A stretch of 64,000 bases of DNA from Bacteroides sp. 43_108 (lineage in GTDB: Bacteria; Bacteroidota; Bacteroidia; Bacteroidales; Bacteroidaceae). Location: NCBI GenBank assembly GCA_001915545.1, contig MNQS01000132.1, forward strand, positions 1 to 64,000, in the 5' to 3' direction. The notes under the pieces were generated by a model that saw only the letters and a program-made list of their open reading frames with translations, had not been told where the DNA came from and did no database searches. Within the stretch, counting starts at the first letter, position 1; every line of letters starts with the position of its first letter. This document shows, piece after piece, positions 45,901-53,689 of the stretch. A program made the translations under genes and the position numbers.

Positions 45901-46684
45901 CATCAGCCCATTCTTTACAAACGTCAGGCAAAGCAATATTAGAAACCATCGCATATATGAACCCTTCAGCGTCGGCCTTTACAGACAAACTGACTTTTGG
46001 TCCCGGCATCCATGTTGAATTTGCATTTATCTGAGTGAACTGCCACCCAGCGTAATCTGCCGGAACATCAGAAAGAGACATGTTCGTCCTGTTTATAAAT
46101 GGCCTCTGTCCTTTCTCTAATGGCAAGATATTGAAATTTTCGCCCTTAGCTTCCAATTTCGGAGCATCGAGGATTACTTCACCTTCTTTTCTGATAGAAG
46201 GAGCAATGATTATTGCACCGCTGAAAGTTTCAGGCTGAACAATCTCTATCCATTCTCCATTTCCGACCGACTTTCTATAGAAACTGAAAACCTCCTCTTC
46301 ACGGCTTCCGTAAACCAGACTTTGTCCTTCAACCAACGACCAGCCATTTGTTTCAGCCCACTCGGCACACAAATCAGACAAAGCCTTATTGGAAACCATC
46401 GCATAAATAAAGCCGTCAGAATCAGCACAGACAGACAAGTTCACCTTCGGCCCCGGCATCCACGTCGAGTTTGCATTTATCTGAGTGTACATCCATCCCG
46501 CATATTCTTCGGGAATGTCTCCAAAAAACATGTTGTCTCTGTTTATGAAAGGACATCGACCTTTCTCTAGAGGGCGAACTTCAAAATTTTCACCTCTTGC
46601 CTGCAAATTTGGAGAAACTGCGTGAGCTCCTACAAACGAAGCAAGCCACAAACAAAAAAACAAAAGCAAGTTAACGTGTTTCAT
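42947..46684 (-). CDS. Sialidase-like/degenerate deacetylase fusion, type IX cargo
   Basis: The 1245-residue protein has a signal peptide (about 1-22) and three tandem beta modules: 27-176 and 177-326, about 65-70% alike and both containing TQINANSTWMPGPKV, plus a diverged third at 327-465. A sialidase-like beta-propeller follows (about 480-840) with Asp boxes SDDQGKTW and SVDGGVSW. Next comes a NodB-type deacetylase fold (about 843-1085) and a C-terminal sorting domain (about 1165-1245) for type IX export. In NodB the usual TFDD is TFDG (Asp849, Gly850), and the two histidines of the HxxxH metal site are Asn903 and Gly907, so this domain is probably not catalytic. The gene lies 140 bp after GH43 and is one large transcription unit. 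Confidence 0.8.
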   Translation of the reverse strand: MKHVNLLLFFCLWLASFVGAHAVSPNLQARGENFEVRPLEKGRCPFINRDNMFFGDIPEEYAGWMYTQINANSTWMPGPKVNLSVCADSDGFIYAMVSNKALSDLCAEWAETNGWSLVEGQSLVYGSREEEVFSFYRKSVGNGEWIEIVQPETFSGAIIIAPSIRKEGEVILDAPKLEAKGENFNILPLEKGQRPFINRTNMSLSDVPADYAGWQFTQINANSTWMPGPKVSLSVKADAEGFIYAMVSNIALPDVCKEWADANGWSLIDGQNLVYGSKAEEVFSFYRKSVSPNEWIDVVQPETFSGALIVAPSISVDYEAFDAVPVDVESMGTMEVGNLKNGELAYSNRTYVFSNVDKGANGLEFTRLAGGTGTSHVLNVTSKADGDMYIAVTSDEGAVYDPLKEGWEKVEGQSFNYNDPNNTEFSVFKRNVRKGEMIRIWETCWQGVLVLSSDIEYKVMTVFDNPPGVVIHNSPAATKHFIGSPSIIKCKDGHYLASHDYFGDNSSRKAFVYRSDDQGKTWNCISEIDGLFWASLLEKEDGIYLIGVMAVGTGTYGNAVVLKSVDGGVSWTKPVDSKSGLLLSGNYHCAPVPIVYHDGRIWRAMEEHATRDGWGKFRAFMMSIDEDADMLDASNWTFSNHLDFPSGAGVYGNAWLEGNAVVAPDGTIKDVLRVNYDKDNKAAIIDISADGKTASFDVNTGFVDLPGACKKFTIRYDSVSNRYWTLSNYVLKESLEQSSNVERIRNTLVLSCSDDLRTWHIKDTLLHHPDVANHAFQYLDWIIEDEDIIAVSRTAWEDSTGNADSQHNANYITFHRFRNFRSDKHLSQSSTAISRWPGGRTSAVALTFDGGLGCQLAEAVPSLESCGLRSTFFVSSSLAGSDGRMSWDDMLELKSAGHEIGSNSLSGISYDSMTYNEVESSMSGDAKEIGRRMATPCIAHSYPTAYSDEIVAELASRHFMGVLDHSSENIQTSAEFMSVPSYRPTFSVERTPSSENEALRSLTTAIGNLDGSMLAVNIGNVLPLSSIAEGDTVSASKEFVDGLCRFLSESSADGSLYVSTFSDLVRYSLEREASYVVCDSLSDGSLLYDIQMDLDTCRFNMPLTVACKVPEDWNTVSCIILDCNGDTLRTSVVSPQNGLVLVDALPEREKIVLSCETSIGINAIDDNIKAYIDNTSDCLVVEGDFSDGATCVLYGISGMKCFSFSVPVGACRFSCSVKHLPSGVYVLDLKNKKVNVGLRTKVFRL

Positions 46685-46710
46685 AATATCAACATTCAGG
46701 CTCAGGGTAA

Positions 46711-46754
46711 AACATAGCTAAATGGCCGGATACGAGCCATTAAATACCCGGCCA
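46711..46754 (-). terminator. Possible terminator after GH43
   Basis: TGGCCGG (46723-46729) pairs with CCGGCCA (46748-46754) around 18 nt. On the minus strand it is followed by TTTAGC, a weak U-tract. It may attenuate rather than stop transcription into the 1245-residue gene. Confidence 0.5.
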
Positions 46755-46824
46755 CAAATGAAGAAAATGAAGAAACAATATGACATATCACGGATACGGG
46801 TGCATCCGATGTTTTCAGACTAAA

Positions 46825-47958
46825 TCAGTTGAAATAATCGAGTGTCCAAGAATCCATCCATTTTATAACCGGGACTCCTTTCTCGAACTGTATAGGCAAC
46901 CAAATGTATCTGGCATCGCTTGGATGCTCAGGACGCCAAATATCAGCCATAAAAATAAAAGAATTTTTTTTACCTGGAACCTGCAGCACAAATGTGCTCT
47001 GTCCACCAAATGTGATATCGGCCTTCGGACCTACACACGGGTTAGGATGCTGTGTCCAAGGTCCCCATATATTATCGGCTGAAAACATACGGGCCTTGTT
47101 TGGAGCCCAGCCGGTACAACCGGATGTTATAAGCCAATATTTTCCATCTTTCTTGAACATTGCAGGAGCTTCGTTGTGTCCGCCTGGTGCAACACGTACA
47201 TAGCGTCCTGTATGTTTTGTGTAAGTATCATCAAGTTCTGCAATGTGCAATGTCAGATTTTCTTCTGAAGAAAATATATGATAAGCTTTTCCATCGTCAT
47301 CTACAAAAAGCTGCATATCACGCGCCATTTGTCCTCCAGAAAGGTCACGTTTCACGAAAAGCCCCTTCTTCACAGCATCCATCCATTCAGGAGTCCATGC
47401 CTGTTTGTATCTGTCGGCATTCAGAGTGTCAAGACATTTACGCGCCACCTCATCCATGTCCATAGGCAAAAATCCTGCATTAGGTCTCAAAGAACCTATA
47501 TAACGGAACGGTCCGGTCGGCGAATCGCTTACAGCCAATGCCGAACGCGCAGCCTCGTATCCGCGTCCCTTAAGCTCCAAATGGAACCACATGACAAACT
47601 TGCGTGTTTTCTTATTGTAGATTACTTTTGGACGTTCCATCACACAACCTGGCACAATTTCATCTGACTTGACGTCTACAGGAAGAACTGCGCCTTCATT
47701 ATGCCAGTCCGTCAGATTCTTAGACGAGTAGCACATTATACCAACCATGGCACTGCTGGTCGAATCACTCTTGTTCTCGCCGTACCAATAATATTTACCG
47801 TCGTGGTACAAAACACCACCTCCATGTGCATTGACATGAATACCTTTATCGTCCGGCCATATTTTTCCTGAAAGAATAGGTTTGATATTTGAAGACTGTG
47901 CAAAAATGGACAAAACCATAAATTGCAGAACAAAAAACGAAACAATCTTGTTTTTCAT
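46825..47958 (-). CDS. GH43-family glycosidase
   Basis: The 377-residue exported enzyme (signal peptide cleaved after IFA) is a five-bladed propeller of family GH43, with the HVNAHGGGVLYHDGKYYWYGE start seen in the subfamily 24/34 group. Members act as exo-beta-1,3-galactosidases or alpha-L-arabinofuranosidases on arabinogalactans; the sequence alone does not decide. The likely start is the ATG at 47958 (MKNKIVSFF). It shares a control region with GH2 (48032-48103) and precedes the 1245-residue gene. Confidence 0.85.
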   Translation of the reverse strand: MKNKIVSFFVLQFMVLSIFAQSSNIKPILSGKIWPDDKGIHVNAHGGGVLYHDGKYYWYGENKSDSTSSAMVGIMCYSSKNLTDWHNEGAVLPVDVKSDEIVPGCVMERPKVIYNKKTRKFVMWFHLELKGRGYEAARSALAVSDSPTGPFRYIGSLRPNAGFLPMDMDEVARKCLDTLNADRYKQAWTPEWMDAVKKGLFVKRDLSGGQMARDMQLFVDDDGKAYHIFSSEENLTLHIAELDDTYTKHTGRYVRVAPGGHNEAPAMFKKDGKYWLITSGCTGWAPNKARMFSADNIWGPWTQHPNPCVGPKADITFGGQSTFVLQVPGKKNSFIFMADIWRPEHPSDARYIWLPIQFEKGVPVIKWMDSWTLDYFN

Positions 47959-48031
47959 AATGAGATGCAATAATCAGATTTTTTATATCAGCCGTATCCG
48001 GCCTGAATGGTTTAGAAGTACAAAATAATAG

Positions 48032-48103
48032 ACATTGCAAATATAAACAATTAAGATGCAACAAAATTATACTATAATTGCCATTGCCCATGTTATATTT
48101 GCC
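48032..48103. promoter_or_regulatory. Shared 72-bp control region, GH43 copy
   Basis: This is the counterpart of 39216-39287. It has outward-facing -7 elements on both strands: TATATTTG (48045-48038) toward GH43 and TATATTTG (48094-48101) toward the acetyltransferase gene. The sequence therefore ends in perfect 10-bp inverted repeats, GCAAATATAA and TTATATTTGC, and works as a divergent promoter in outline. Confidence 0.65.
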
Positions 48104-48166
48104 CTGACAAAACCTTTGCAGAACATACATACACACGAGAATAAGCATATAAAAGAATATAGATAT

Positions 48167-48784
48167 ATGAAAACAAATATGACAGAAAAAGAAAAAGCGG
48201 CATGCGGAATGATCTATGATGCCAACAATGACCCACAGCTGCAGCAGGAAATGCTTGAAACAAGAAAAAAACTGTATGAATTCAACCAGATTCCACCGCA
48301 TTGCACAGAAGAGCGAAATGAGAAAATAAAACAGATTCTAAACATTGAATCAGGAGGATGCATCATATCTCCATTCTATTGCGACTACGGCACACATATA
48401 CATATCGGCAAAAACTTTTTTGCCAATACCAACCTCGTCATACTCGACGGAGCTGACGTCAACATCGGAGATAATGTTTTCATTGCACCGAACGTAGGCA
48501 TATATACCGCCGGACACCCGCTAGACGTAATGAGGCGGAACAAAGGACTCGAATATGCCTACCCTATCAATATCGGCAACAATGTGTGGATTGGCGGAAA
48601 CGTTGTCATACTTCCAGGAGTAAGCATAGGCGACAATGCTGTCATTGCAGCCGGAAGTGTGGTAACGTGCGACATCCCAGCCGGAGCATTGGCCATGGGA
48701 AATCCTTGCAAGGTGAAAAGAATCATAGACCAAGAGGCTGAAGAGTCAAGGGAAGACTACATGCCTAAAAAGCACTCCAAATAA
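48167..48784 (+). CDS. Maltose/galactoside O-acetyltransferase family protein
   Basis: The 205-residue protein is a left-handed beta-helix acyltransferase of the Maa/LacA type, using acetyl-CoA to acetylate sugar hydroxyls. An N-terminal Maa helical domain (about 3-55, with EKEKAACGMIYDANNDPQL) precedes hexapeptide repeats (about 75-185) with VNIGDNVFIAPNVGIYTAGHPLD (catalytic His in TAGHP) and the ILPGVSIGDNAVIAAGSVV end. The start is the ATG at 48167. It is divergently arranged with GH43. Confidence 0.92.
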   Translation: MKTNMTEKEKAACGMIYDANNDPQLQQEMLETRKKLYEFNQIPPHCTEERNEKIKQILNIESGGCIISPFYCDYGTHIHIGKNFFANTNLVILDGADVNIGDNVFIAPNVGIYTAGHPLDVMRRNKGLEYAYPINIGNNVWIGGNVVILPGVSIGDNAVIAAGSVVTCDIPAGALAMGNPCKVKRIIDQEAEESREDYMPKKHSK

Positions 48785-48810
48785 CAACAAACTGCTGTAA
48801 AAATAAAACT

Positions 48811-48866
48811 GCGAGGGCTCACAATGATGATTGCGAGCACGCAGAAATAAAACTGTGAGCCCTCGC
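48811..48866. repeat. 56-bp palindromic dispersed repeat, copy 2
   Basis: GCGAGGGCTC (48811-48820) and GAGCCCTCGC (48857-48866) flank 36 nt, as in copy 1 (27303-27358). Inverted, the internal GCTCGC falls at the same distance from both arms. It lies 27 bp after the acetyltransferase gene. The rest of 48785-49089 has only the terminator at 48922-48965. Confidence 0.85.
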
Positions 48867-48921
48867 AAATTTCCCCAAAGCAGAACAAACATTTACACAA
48901 TCCGCGGAGCGACATTGCAGA

Positions 48922-48965
48922 CAAACAAAAAAATCCCCAAAACGGTTACCACAACCATTCTGGGG
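48922..48965 (-). terminator. Terminator downstream of the repeat protein
   Basis: CCCCA (48935-48939) pairs with TGGGG (48961-48965), with an inner GGTT/AACC stem. On the minus strand it is followed by ATTTTTTTGTTTG. It lies 125 bp after the stop at 49090. Confidence 0.75.
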
Positions 48966-49089
48966 ACAAAGAAAATTTCAGTCCAGCTACATAAAAATAT
49001 TTTCTACTTTGTTTCTCTCTATATTATAATGCAGTTAAACAAAATGTGCGGAAAAGCCACACTGACCTTAAATATACATTCAGTATTGG

Positions 49090-49530
49090 TTATGCAAAGA
49101 ATTCACTTGCACCAGCCTTAGCTGAAGTTGTATCTGTCACTACTGTATCAGCGCAAGCAAAATTCTGCAACATTTCAACAGCAACCTTCTTTGAAGTTGT
49201 ATCTGTTACAACTGTATCAGAACATGCAAAGAATTGCATCATCTCAGAAGTTGACTTTGAAGCAACTGTATCAGTTACAACTGTATCGGCACAAGCAAGG
49301 CACTGCATCATATCGACAGCCTTTGTAGAATTTGTGTCTGTCACAACTGTGTCTGCACAAGCAAGATTCTGAAGCATTTCTGAAACAGCTTTCTTTGAAG
49401 TTGTATCTGTTACTACTGTATCATTAACAGCTGAATTTCCATTCATGCAAACATTGTCACTGAAAGCTATTCCGGCAAAAACACTGTTGATGCCCAAAAC
49501 TACTGCTACTGCAAAAACTAATTTTTTCAT
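49090..49530 (-). CDS. Secreted protein of five 23-residue repeats
   Basis: The 146-residue product starts with a signal peptide (about 1-19, cleavage after VFA). Residues 37-146 are five units of consensus DTVVTDTTSKKAVSEMLQN + LACA, with one Cys per unit in the first four and a last unit shortened to 19 residues. I recognise no family. The fixed Cys could form disulfides or bind metal. It has a well-placed sigma-54 promoter and upstream activator sites, and lies next to the gene for a sigma-54 activator, so it is likely the direct target of that signalling pair. Confidence 0.8.
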   Translation of the reverse strand: MKKLVFAVAVVLGINSVFAGIAFSDNVCMNGNSAVNDTVVTDTTSKKAVSEMLQNLACADTVVTDTNSTKAVDMMQCLACADTVVTDTVASKSTSEMMQFFACSDTVVTDTTSKKVAVEMLQNFACADTVVTDTTSAKAGASEFFA

Positions 49531-49582
49531 AATCCTTTATTTTTAGTGTTATTATTTATTTCCGTTTCACGCTTAATTAAAT

Positions 49583-49597
49583 ACAAGATGCGTGCCA
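49583..49597 (-). promoter_or_regulatory. Sigma-54 (-24/-12) promoter
   Basis: On the minus strand TGGCACG (49597-49591), four bases and TTGTA (49587-49583) match the consensus TGGCACG-N4-TTGCA with a single mismatch in the -12 box. Initiation near 49573 gives a leader of about 43 nt for the repeat-protein gene. Confidence 0.75.
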
Positions 49598-49675
49598 AAA
49601 GCGGAACAAAATTCATAAAGCACTAAAAACCAAAAACATAAACAGTAAAAAGAAAAATCATGCCAAAGAGAAGGA

Positions 49676-49742
49676 TGTGGAAAAAGTGTGGAATGTGTGG
49701 AAAAATTCCACAACACACTGTGGAATTCACTGTGGAATTCCA
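49676..49742 (-). promoter_or_regulatory. Upstream activator-binding cluster (TGTGGAA sites)
   Basis: Five TGTGGAA sites start at 49676, 49687, 49696, 49719 and 49731. The third is the first half of a perfect dyad TGTGGAAAAATTCCACA (49696-49712), and the last is followed by inverted TTCCA. They lie about 100-170 bp upstream of the predicted start, the distance expected for NtrC-type activators. The last 16 bp overlap the end of the activator gene. Confidence 0.7.
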
Positions 49743-51097
49743 TACTGCTTCATCTTATTATAGAGAGTCTTCCGGTCTATTCCGAGCAACAATGCGGCTT
49801 TAGACTTGTTACCATTGGTCGACTGCAGAGCTTTCACAATCTTGTCCTTTTCTTCAAAAACATCACGCAGAACAATAGGCTCATCATTTGCAGGAGTCGA
49901 AACGCTCTTACAGAACTCTTCCCCAAAATCGGCAAGAGTGATTATGTCTTTTCGAGCCAGCAGTGCAGCTCTCTTGACAAGATTCTTCAGTTGGCGCAGA
50001 TTGCCAGGCCAAGAGTATGTCATCATTGCTTCAGAGGCAGCGGCATCAAAGCCCTTAACATTGCGTTCCAATTCTTCGTTTGCCTGACAGAGGAAGAAAT
50101 CTGCAAAAAGCAGAATATCTTCACCACGATCTTTCAAATCAGGCATGTGAAGAGTGAACTCATTAAGTCTGTGGAAAAGATCTTCACGAAACTCTCCACG
50201 AGAAATTGCGCTGGCAAGGTCTTCATTGGTCGCACTGACCAGTCTGACATCCACTTCAATCTCATGAGAGGCTCCCACCGGACGAATGCGACGTTCCTGA
50301 ATTGCACGCAAAAGCTGCACCTGAACATCATAACTTAAATTTCCTACTTCATCGAGAAAAAGCGTTCCGCCGTTAGCCTCTACAAATGCACCGGTTTTAT
50401 CAGAAACTGCACCTGTGAATGCTCCTTTTATATGTCCGAAAAACTCTGAAGCGGCAAGATCTTTCTGCATGGCTCCACAATCTATGGCAACAAAAGGTTT
50501 ATCGGCCCTTTTGCTGAGCTGATGGATGCGGTGAGCCACGTATTCCTTGCCTGTTCCGCTGGCACCGTTGATCAGTACCGACATCGGTGTGGGTGCCACA
50601 AGAGCCACATAATTATACAGTTGGCGAGCGGCTTCACTTCGTCCTTCCATGAAACGCGCTGTATAGTCTTCGTCGTGAGCTTCACTGCTTGTAGAAGGAG
50701 TCGGAACAATCTGTTCCTTGGGTTTTGAAGCATCATCCTTGCCACGTTTTGCCAAAGCATCAGAAATCTTTTCAAGAAGAATGTCTGGTTGAACAGGCTT
50801 TGCAATGTAATCGCATGCACCGAGCTTCATAGCCTTGACGGCATTGGGGACATCGGCATAGCTCGTCATTACTATAAATGGGATATGATGTTCCTTTGTC
50901 TTGTCCAGCAGCGACAATCCGTCGCCGTCAGGAAGACAAAGGTCAGAAAGTATAATGTCAAAATCGTTTTCTTTAAGTTTGGCACATGCCGAAGACAAAG
51001 CACCAGCTGTTTCTACATCAAAACCGCGTTTCTGCAGCCACTTCTTCAGCATGGTGGCAAAGGTCAAATCGTCTTCAACAATCAACAATGAACTCAT
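49727..51097 (-). CDS. Sigma-54-dependent NtrC-type response regulator
   Basis: The 456-residue protein has a receiver domain (1-125, phospho-acceptor Asp in DIILSDLCLPDGDG), an AAA+ domain (about 150-385) with Walker A NGASGTGKE, the sigma-54-contacting GAFTGA, Walker B GTLFLDEVG and arginine finger region, and a C-terminal Fis-type helix-turn-helix (about 420-456, KSKAALLLGIDRKTLYNKMKQ). All catalytic motifs are intact. It follows the hybrid kinase gene by 81 bp. Its probable target is the repeat-protein gene just downstream. Confidence 0.95.
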   Translation of the reverse strand: MSSLLIVEDDLTFATMLKKWLQKRGFDVETAGALSSACAKLKENDFDIILSDLCLPDGDGLSLLDKTKEHHIPFIVMTSYADVPNAVKAMKLGACDYIAKPVQPDILLEKISDALAKRGKDDASKPKEQIVPTPSTSSEAHDEDYTARFMEGRSEAARQLYNYVALVAPTPMSVLINGASGTGKEYVAHRIHQLSKRADKPFVAIDCGAMQKDLAASEFFGHIKGAFTGAVSDKTGAFVEANGGTLFLDEVGNLSYDVQVQLLRAIQERRIRPVGASHEIEVDVRLVSATNEDLASAISRGEFREDLFHRLNEFTLHMPDLKDRGEDILLFADFFLCQANEELERNVKGFDAAASEAMMTYSWPGNLRQLKNLVKRAALLARKDIITLADFGEEFCKSVSTPANDEPIVLRDVFEEKDKIVKALQSTNGNKSKAALLLGIDRKTLYNKMKQYGIPQ

Positions 51098-51178
51098 ACT
51101 AATACAATCTATTACAACAAAGATACAGCCAATAGTCCATCATGGAAAACAGCCGGAGTCATTTTTTAATAGTTTTAA

Positions 51179-53689
51179 TCATTGCACACTTTTTTTCAAA
51201 GAAGACAATATACGTTCCATTTCTTCTATGATTTCATTTACTGAAGCAGCATCTTCATCGTTCCAGACAGCATTACTGCGCTGTCCGTCAAGATTTTTAA
51301 GCAAAGGTACAATGCTGGAGCCTATAAGCGTGTAAGTAGGCAGAAGCTTATGAGCAAGAGCGCACAAAGCAGTCTTATCGCTATTTTGCAAAATATCTTT
51401 CATACGTTCCAGATGCTTTACCGTTTCGTCCGCAAAAGTGCCAAGAATTTCACCGACAGCTTCGGCATCATCGCCGACAAAAGCTGTCAAGCCGGAAAAA
51501 TCAAGATATCCGGTACTCTGCGGCGAATGTGGTTCTGACAGCTCTTCATCAACGGTGTTTTCTTGCTTTGATGTACCTGTATCTGCATTCAAAGCCCGAG
51601 CCATTGCATTTTCCAACTCGGCCTTGCTGTAAGGCTTTGACAAACATGCCTTGAATCCGTGTCTGCAATAAGATTTTTCGTCCATATCACTGCGTGCGGT
51701 GAGAGCTATAGCTGCAGGCATTTTTTTGACATCAGTCATTCCGTGAAGTTTGTCAAGAAGTTCAAAACCGTTCATGGACGGCATTTGTATATCGGTCAAC
51801 AGAATATCGTAGGATTCAGTTTTCAAAGCAGCGAAAACATCATCTGGGGCCATACATTTAGTAACAGTCCACCCGTTCGTTCCACAACAATCCTTATCGA
51901 CTTCCTTGAGCATGGCTATTGTCAATTCAAGTTGTATTGCATCATCGTCAACAAGCAAGACATGCATATCTGAAGGAAAAGATGCATGCTGATGTTGTTC
52001 TACAAGTCTGCTATCTGCATGTCCCTGTTCAACCGGCAATTCAACCTCAAATGAAGAGCCACTGCCGATTTCGCTTGTCAAACTCAATTTGCCTCCCAGA
52101 AGTTCCACCAATTTGCGTGTTATAGACAATCCGAGTCCGAATCCTTCTTGCCCTTGAGCATTGCCTAGACGCATGAAGGCCTGAAATATTTTTTTCTGTT
52201 CTTCTTCACTCATTCCGCAACCGGTATCAGTGATTCTGATGAAAAGTCTATCACCAGACATGCCGACAAACAGTTCTACATATCCCTTCTGCGTAAACTT
52301 TATTGCATTGCCGAGTATATTTTCAACAATCTGTCTTATACGGAATACATCTCCACGACATATCACATCTTCTATACATGAAGAACGGAATTTCAACTCC
52401 AATCCTTTCTTGTCGGCTGAAGGACGGAAACAATCGACTATGCTTTCGCAAAGCCTGTAGGGCGAAAAACTTGAAATCTGCAGGTCGAGTTTTCCCGACT
52501 CCAAACGGTGATAGTCAAGCAACGCCTTGACAAGACTCAGCAGGTGGTTAGCAGAACTGCTTATGTTGTCAATATACATGACGAGCGATTGATCTGTCAC
52601 TTTTGTTTTCAGCAGTTCAAGGTAGCCCAATATTGAACCTACCGGAGCCTTTATATCGTGAGTTATGGTAAGCATCAGCTGCTCTCTTGCAAAAAGCAGA
52701 TTTTCGGCTTTTTCGCGCGCTTTCTCCAATTTTCGTCTGTACATGTTGGCACGACTTATGTCGCGCCAAACGATGGCAAAAAAGACAACAGCCAGAACTA
52801 CTGCAAAGGAAGCTACGAGAGCGATGGCCTGAGCCGCATCGTGGCGCACTTGCTTCTCGCGCTCGGCTTCGCGTTCAGTAAGAAACTGTTCTTCTTCCTC
52901 TATATCAGAAAGAAGCTGGAAGACTTTCTGTCCTAAATCAATGCTCGAGTACCTCAACCTTGATTCCTGTTCGTTGATAAGACTGCGTCGGTGTTCTCTG
53001 GAACGCTTAACTTCTTCATTTATTCCACTTAATATATTTGCTAGAGTGTCTGCTGTATTGAACGTTTTTGATAGCGTATCGACAGAAACAACTTCTACGC
53101 TCTCTTTTATGTGAGTAGTATCTCTCTTTGGAGGCACGAACGCTTCTGCCAACCGGCGGAAGAAGCCTTTCTTTTTCTGCACCTTATACGTTTCCTCACG
53201 ATGGACAATCTTTTTCTCAATCTTTGGAATTTCTACAGCCGAATCATTTTTCTCAAGAAGCTGGCTTATACGCTTCTCATAGACATTCTCTACTTCGTTG
53301 TTCTTCATGGCAACCACAAGTCGGCGCATATTTTCCTTTTTCTGAAGAACAAGCGATGTCAACGTGTCAAGGCGCAGATGCTGCAAGGAGTCGTTTGAAA
53401 GCGAATCAAGAACAGCAATACACAATGATGCTTCGTCGAGCTTCATCGCATAATTGCCATAGGCATTGCCGTAGCCCATACAGACAGCTTGTCCGACAGT
53501 CTCGGCTTCGTACATGATACTGACAAGATTATGCACAACATTGCGTCGGGCTGCAAATGTTTCCCCAGATGCCGACGCATTGCTCAATGAATGCATCTGG
53601 CCGTATATATAGTAAAGAGAACCTATTATCAAGGCAAGAAGCAACATATAGCCTATTGCCAACTTTAAGAGAGTATAAAACCGTTTCAT
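51179..53689 (-). CDS. Hybrid sensor histidine kinase
   Basis: The 836-residue sensor has a first membrane helix (about 9-28), a periplasmic helical sensor region with charged coiled coils (about 30-280), a second helix (about 290-315), a HisKA domain with ITHDIKAPVGSILGYLE (phospho-His), a HATPase with N-box NILGNAIKFTQKG, G1 DTGCGMSEEEQKKIF and G2 GFGLGLSITRKLVELL, a receiver domain (LLVDDDAIQLE and LLTDIQMPSMNG) and a C-terminal HPt domain (His in LAHKLLPTYTLIG). The signal passes along His-Asp-His-Asp to the response regulator encoded next. The start could also be 53707 (MSFFENMKRF). Confidence 0.93.
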   Translation of the reverse strand: MKRFYTLLKLAIGYMLLLALIIGSLYYIYGQMHSLSNASASGETFAARRNVVHNLVSIMYEAETVGQAVCMGYGNAYGNYAMKLDEASLCIAVLDSLSNDSLQHLRLDTLTSLVLQKKENMRRLVVAMKNNEVENVYEKRISQLLEKNDSAVEIPKIEKKIVHREETYKVQKKKGFFRRLAEAFVPPKRDTTHIKESVEVVSVDTLSKTFNTADTLANILSGINEEVKRSREHRRSLINEQESRLRYSSIDLGQKVFQLLSDIEEEEQFLTEREAEREKQVRHDAAQAIALVASFAVVLAVVFFAIVWRDISRANMYRRKLEKAREKAENLLFAREQLMLTITHDIKAPVGSILGYLELLKTKVTDQSLVMYIDNISSSANHLLSLVKALLDYHRLESGKLDLQISSFSPYRLCESIVDCFRPSADKKGLELKFRSSCIEDVICRGDVFRIRQIVENILGNAIKFTQKGYVELFVGMSGDRLFIRITDTGCGMSEEEQKKIFQAFMRLGNAQGQEGFGLGLSITRKLVELLGGKLSLTSEIGSGSSFEVELPVEQGHADSRLVEQHQHASFPSDMHVLLVDDDAIQLELTIAMLKEVDKDCCGTNGWTVTKCMAPDDVFAALKTESYDILLTDIQMPSMNGFELLDKLHGMTDVKKMPAAIALTARSDMDEKSYCRHGFKACLSKPYSKAELENAMARALNADTGTSKQENTVDEELSEPHSPQSTGYLDFSGLTAFVGDDAEAVGEILGTFADETVKHLERMKDILQNSDKTALCALAHKLLPTYTLIGSSIVPLLKNLDGQRSNAVWNDEDAASVNEIIEEMERILSSLKKSVQ

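Noticed and set aside
49090..49372. Repetitive plus-strand frame opposite the repeat protein
   Set aside because: The minus-strand product has a signal peptide and a matching promoter. The plus-strand repeats are only its reverse complement.
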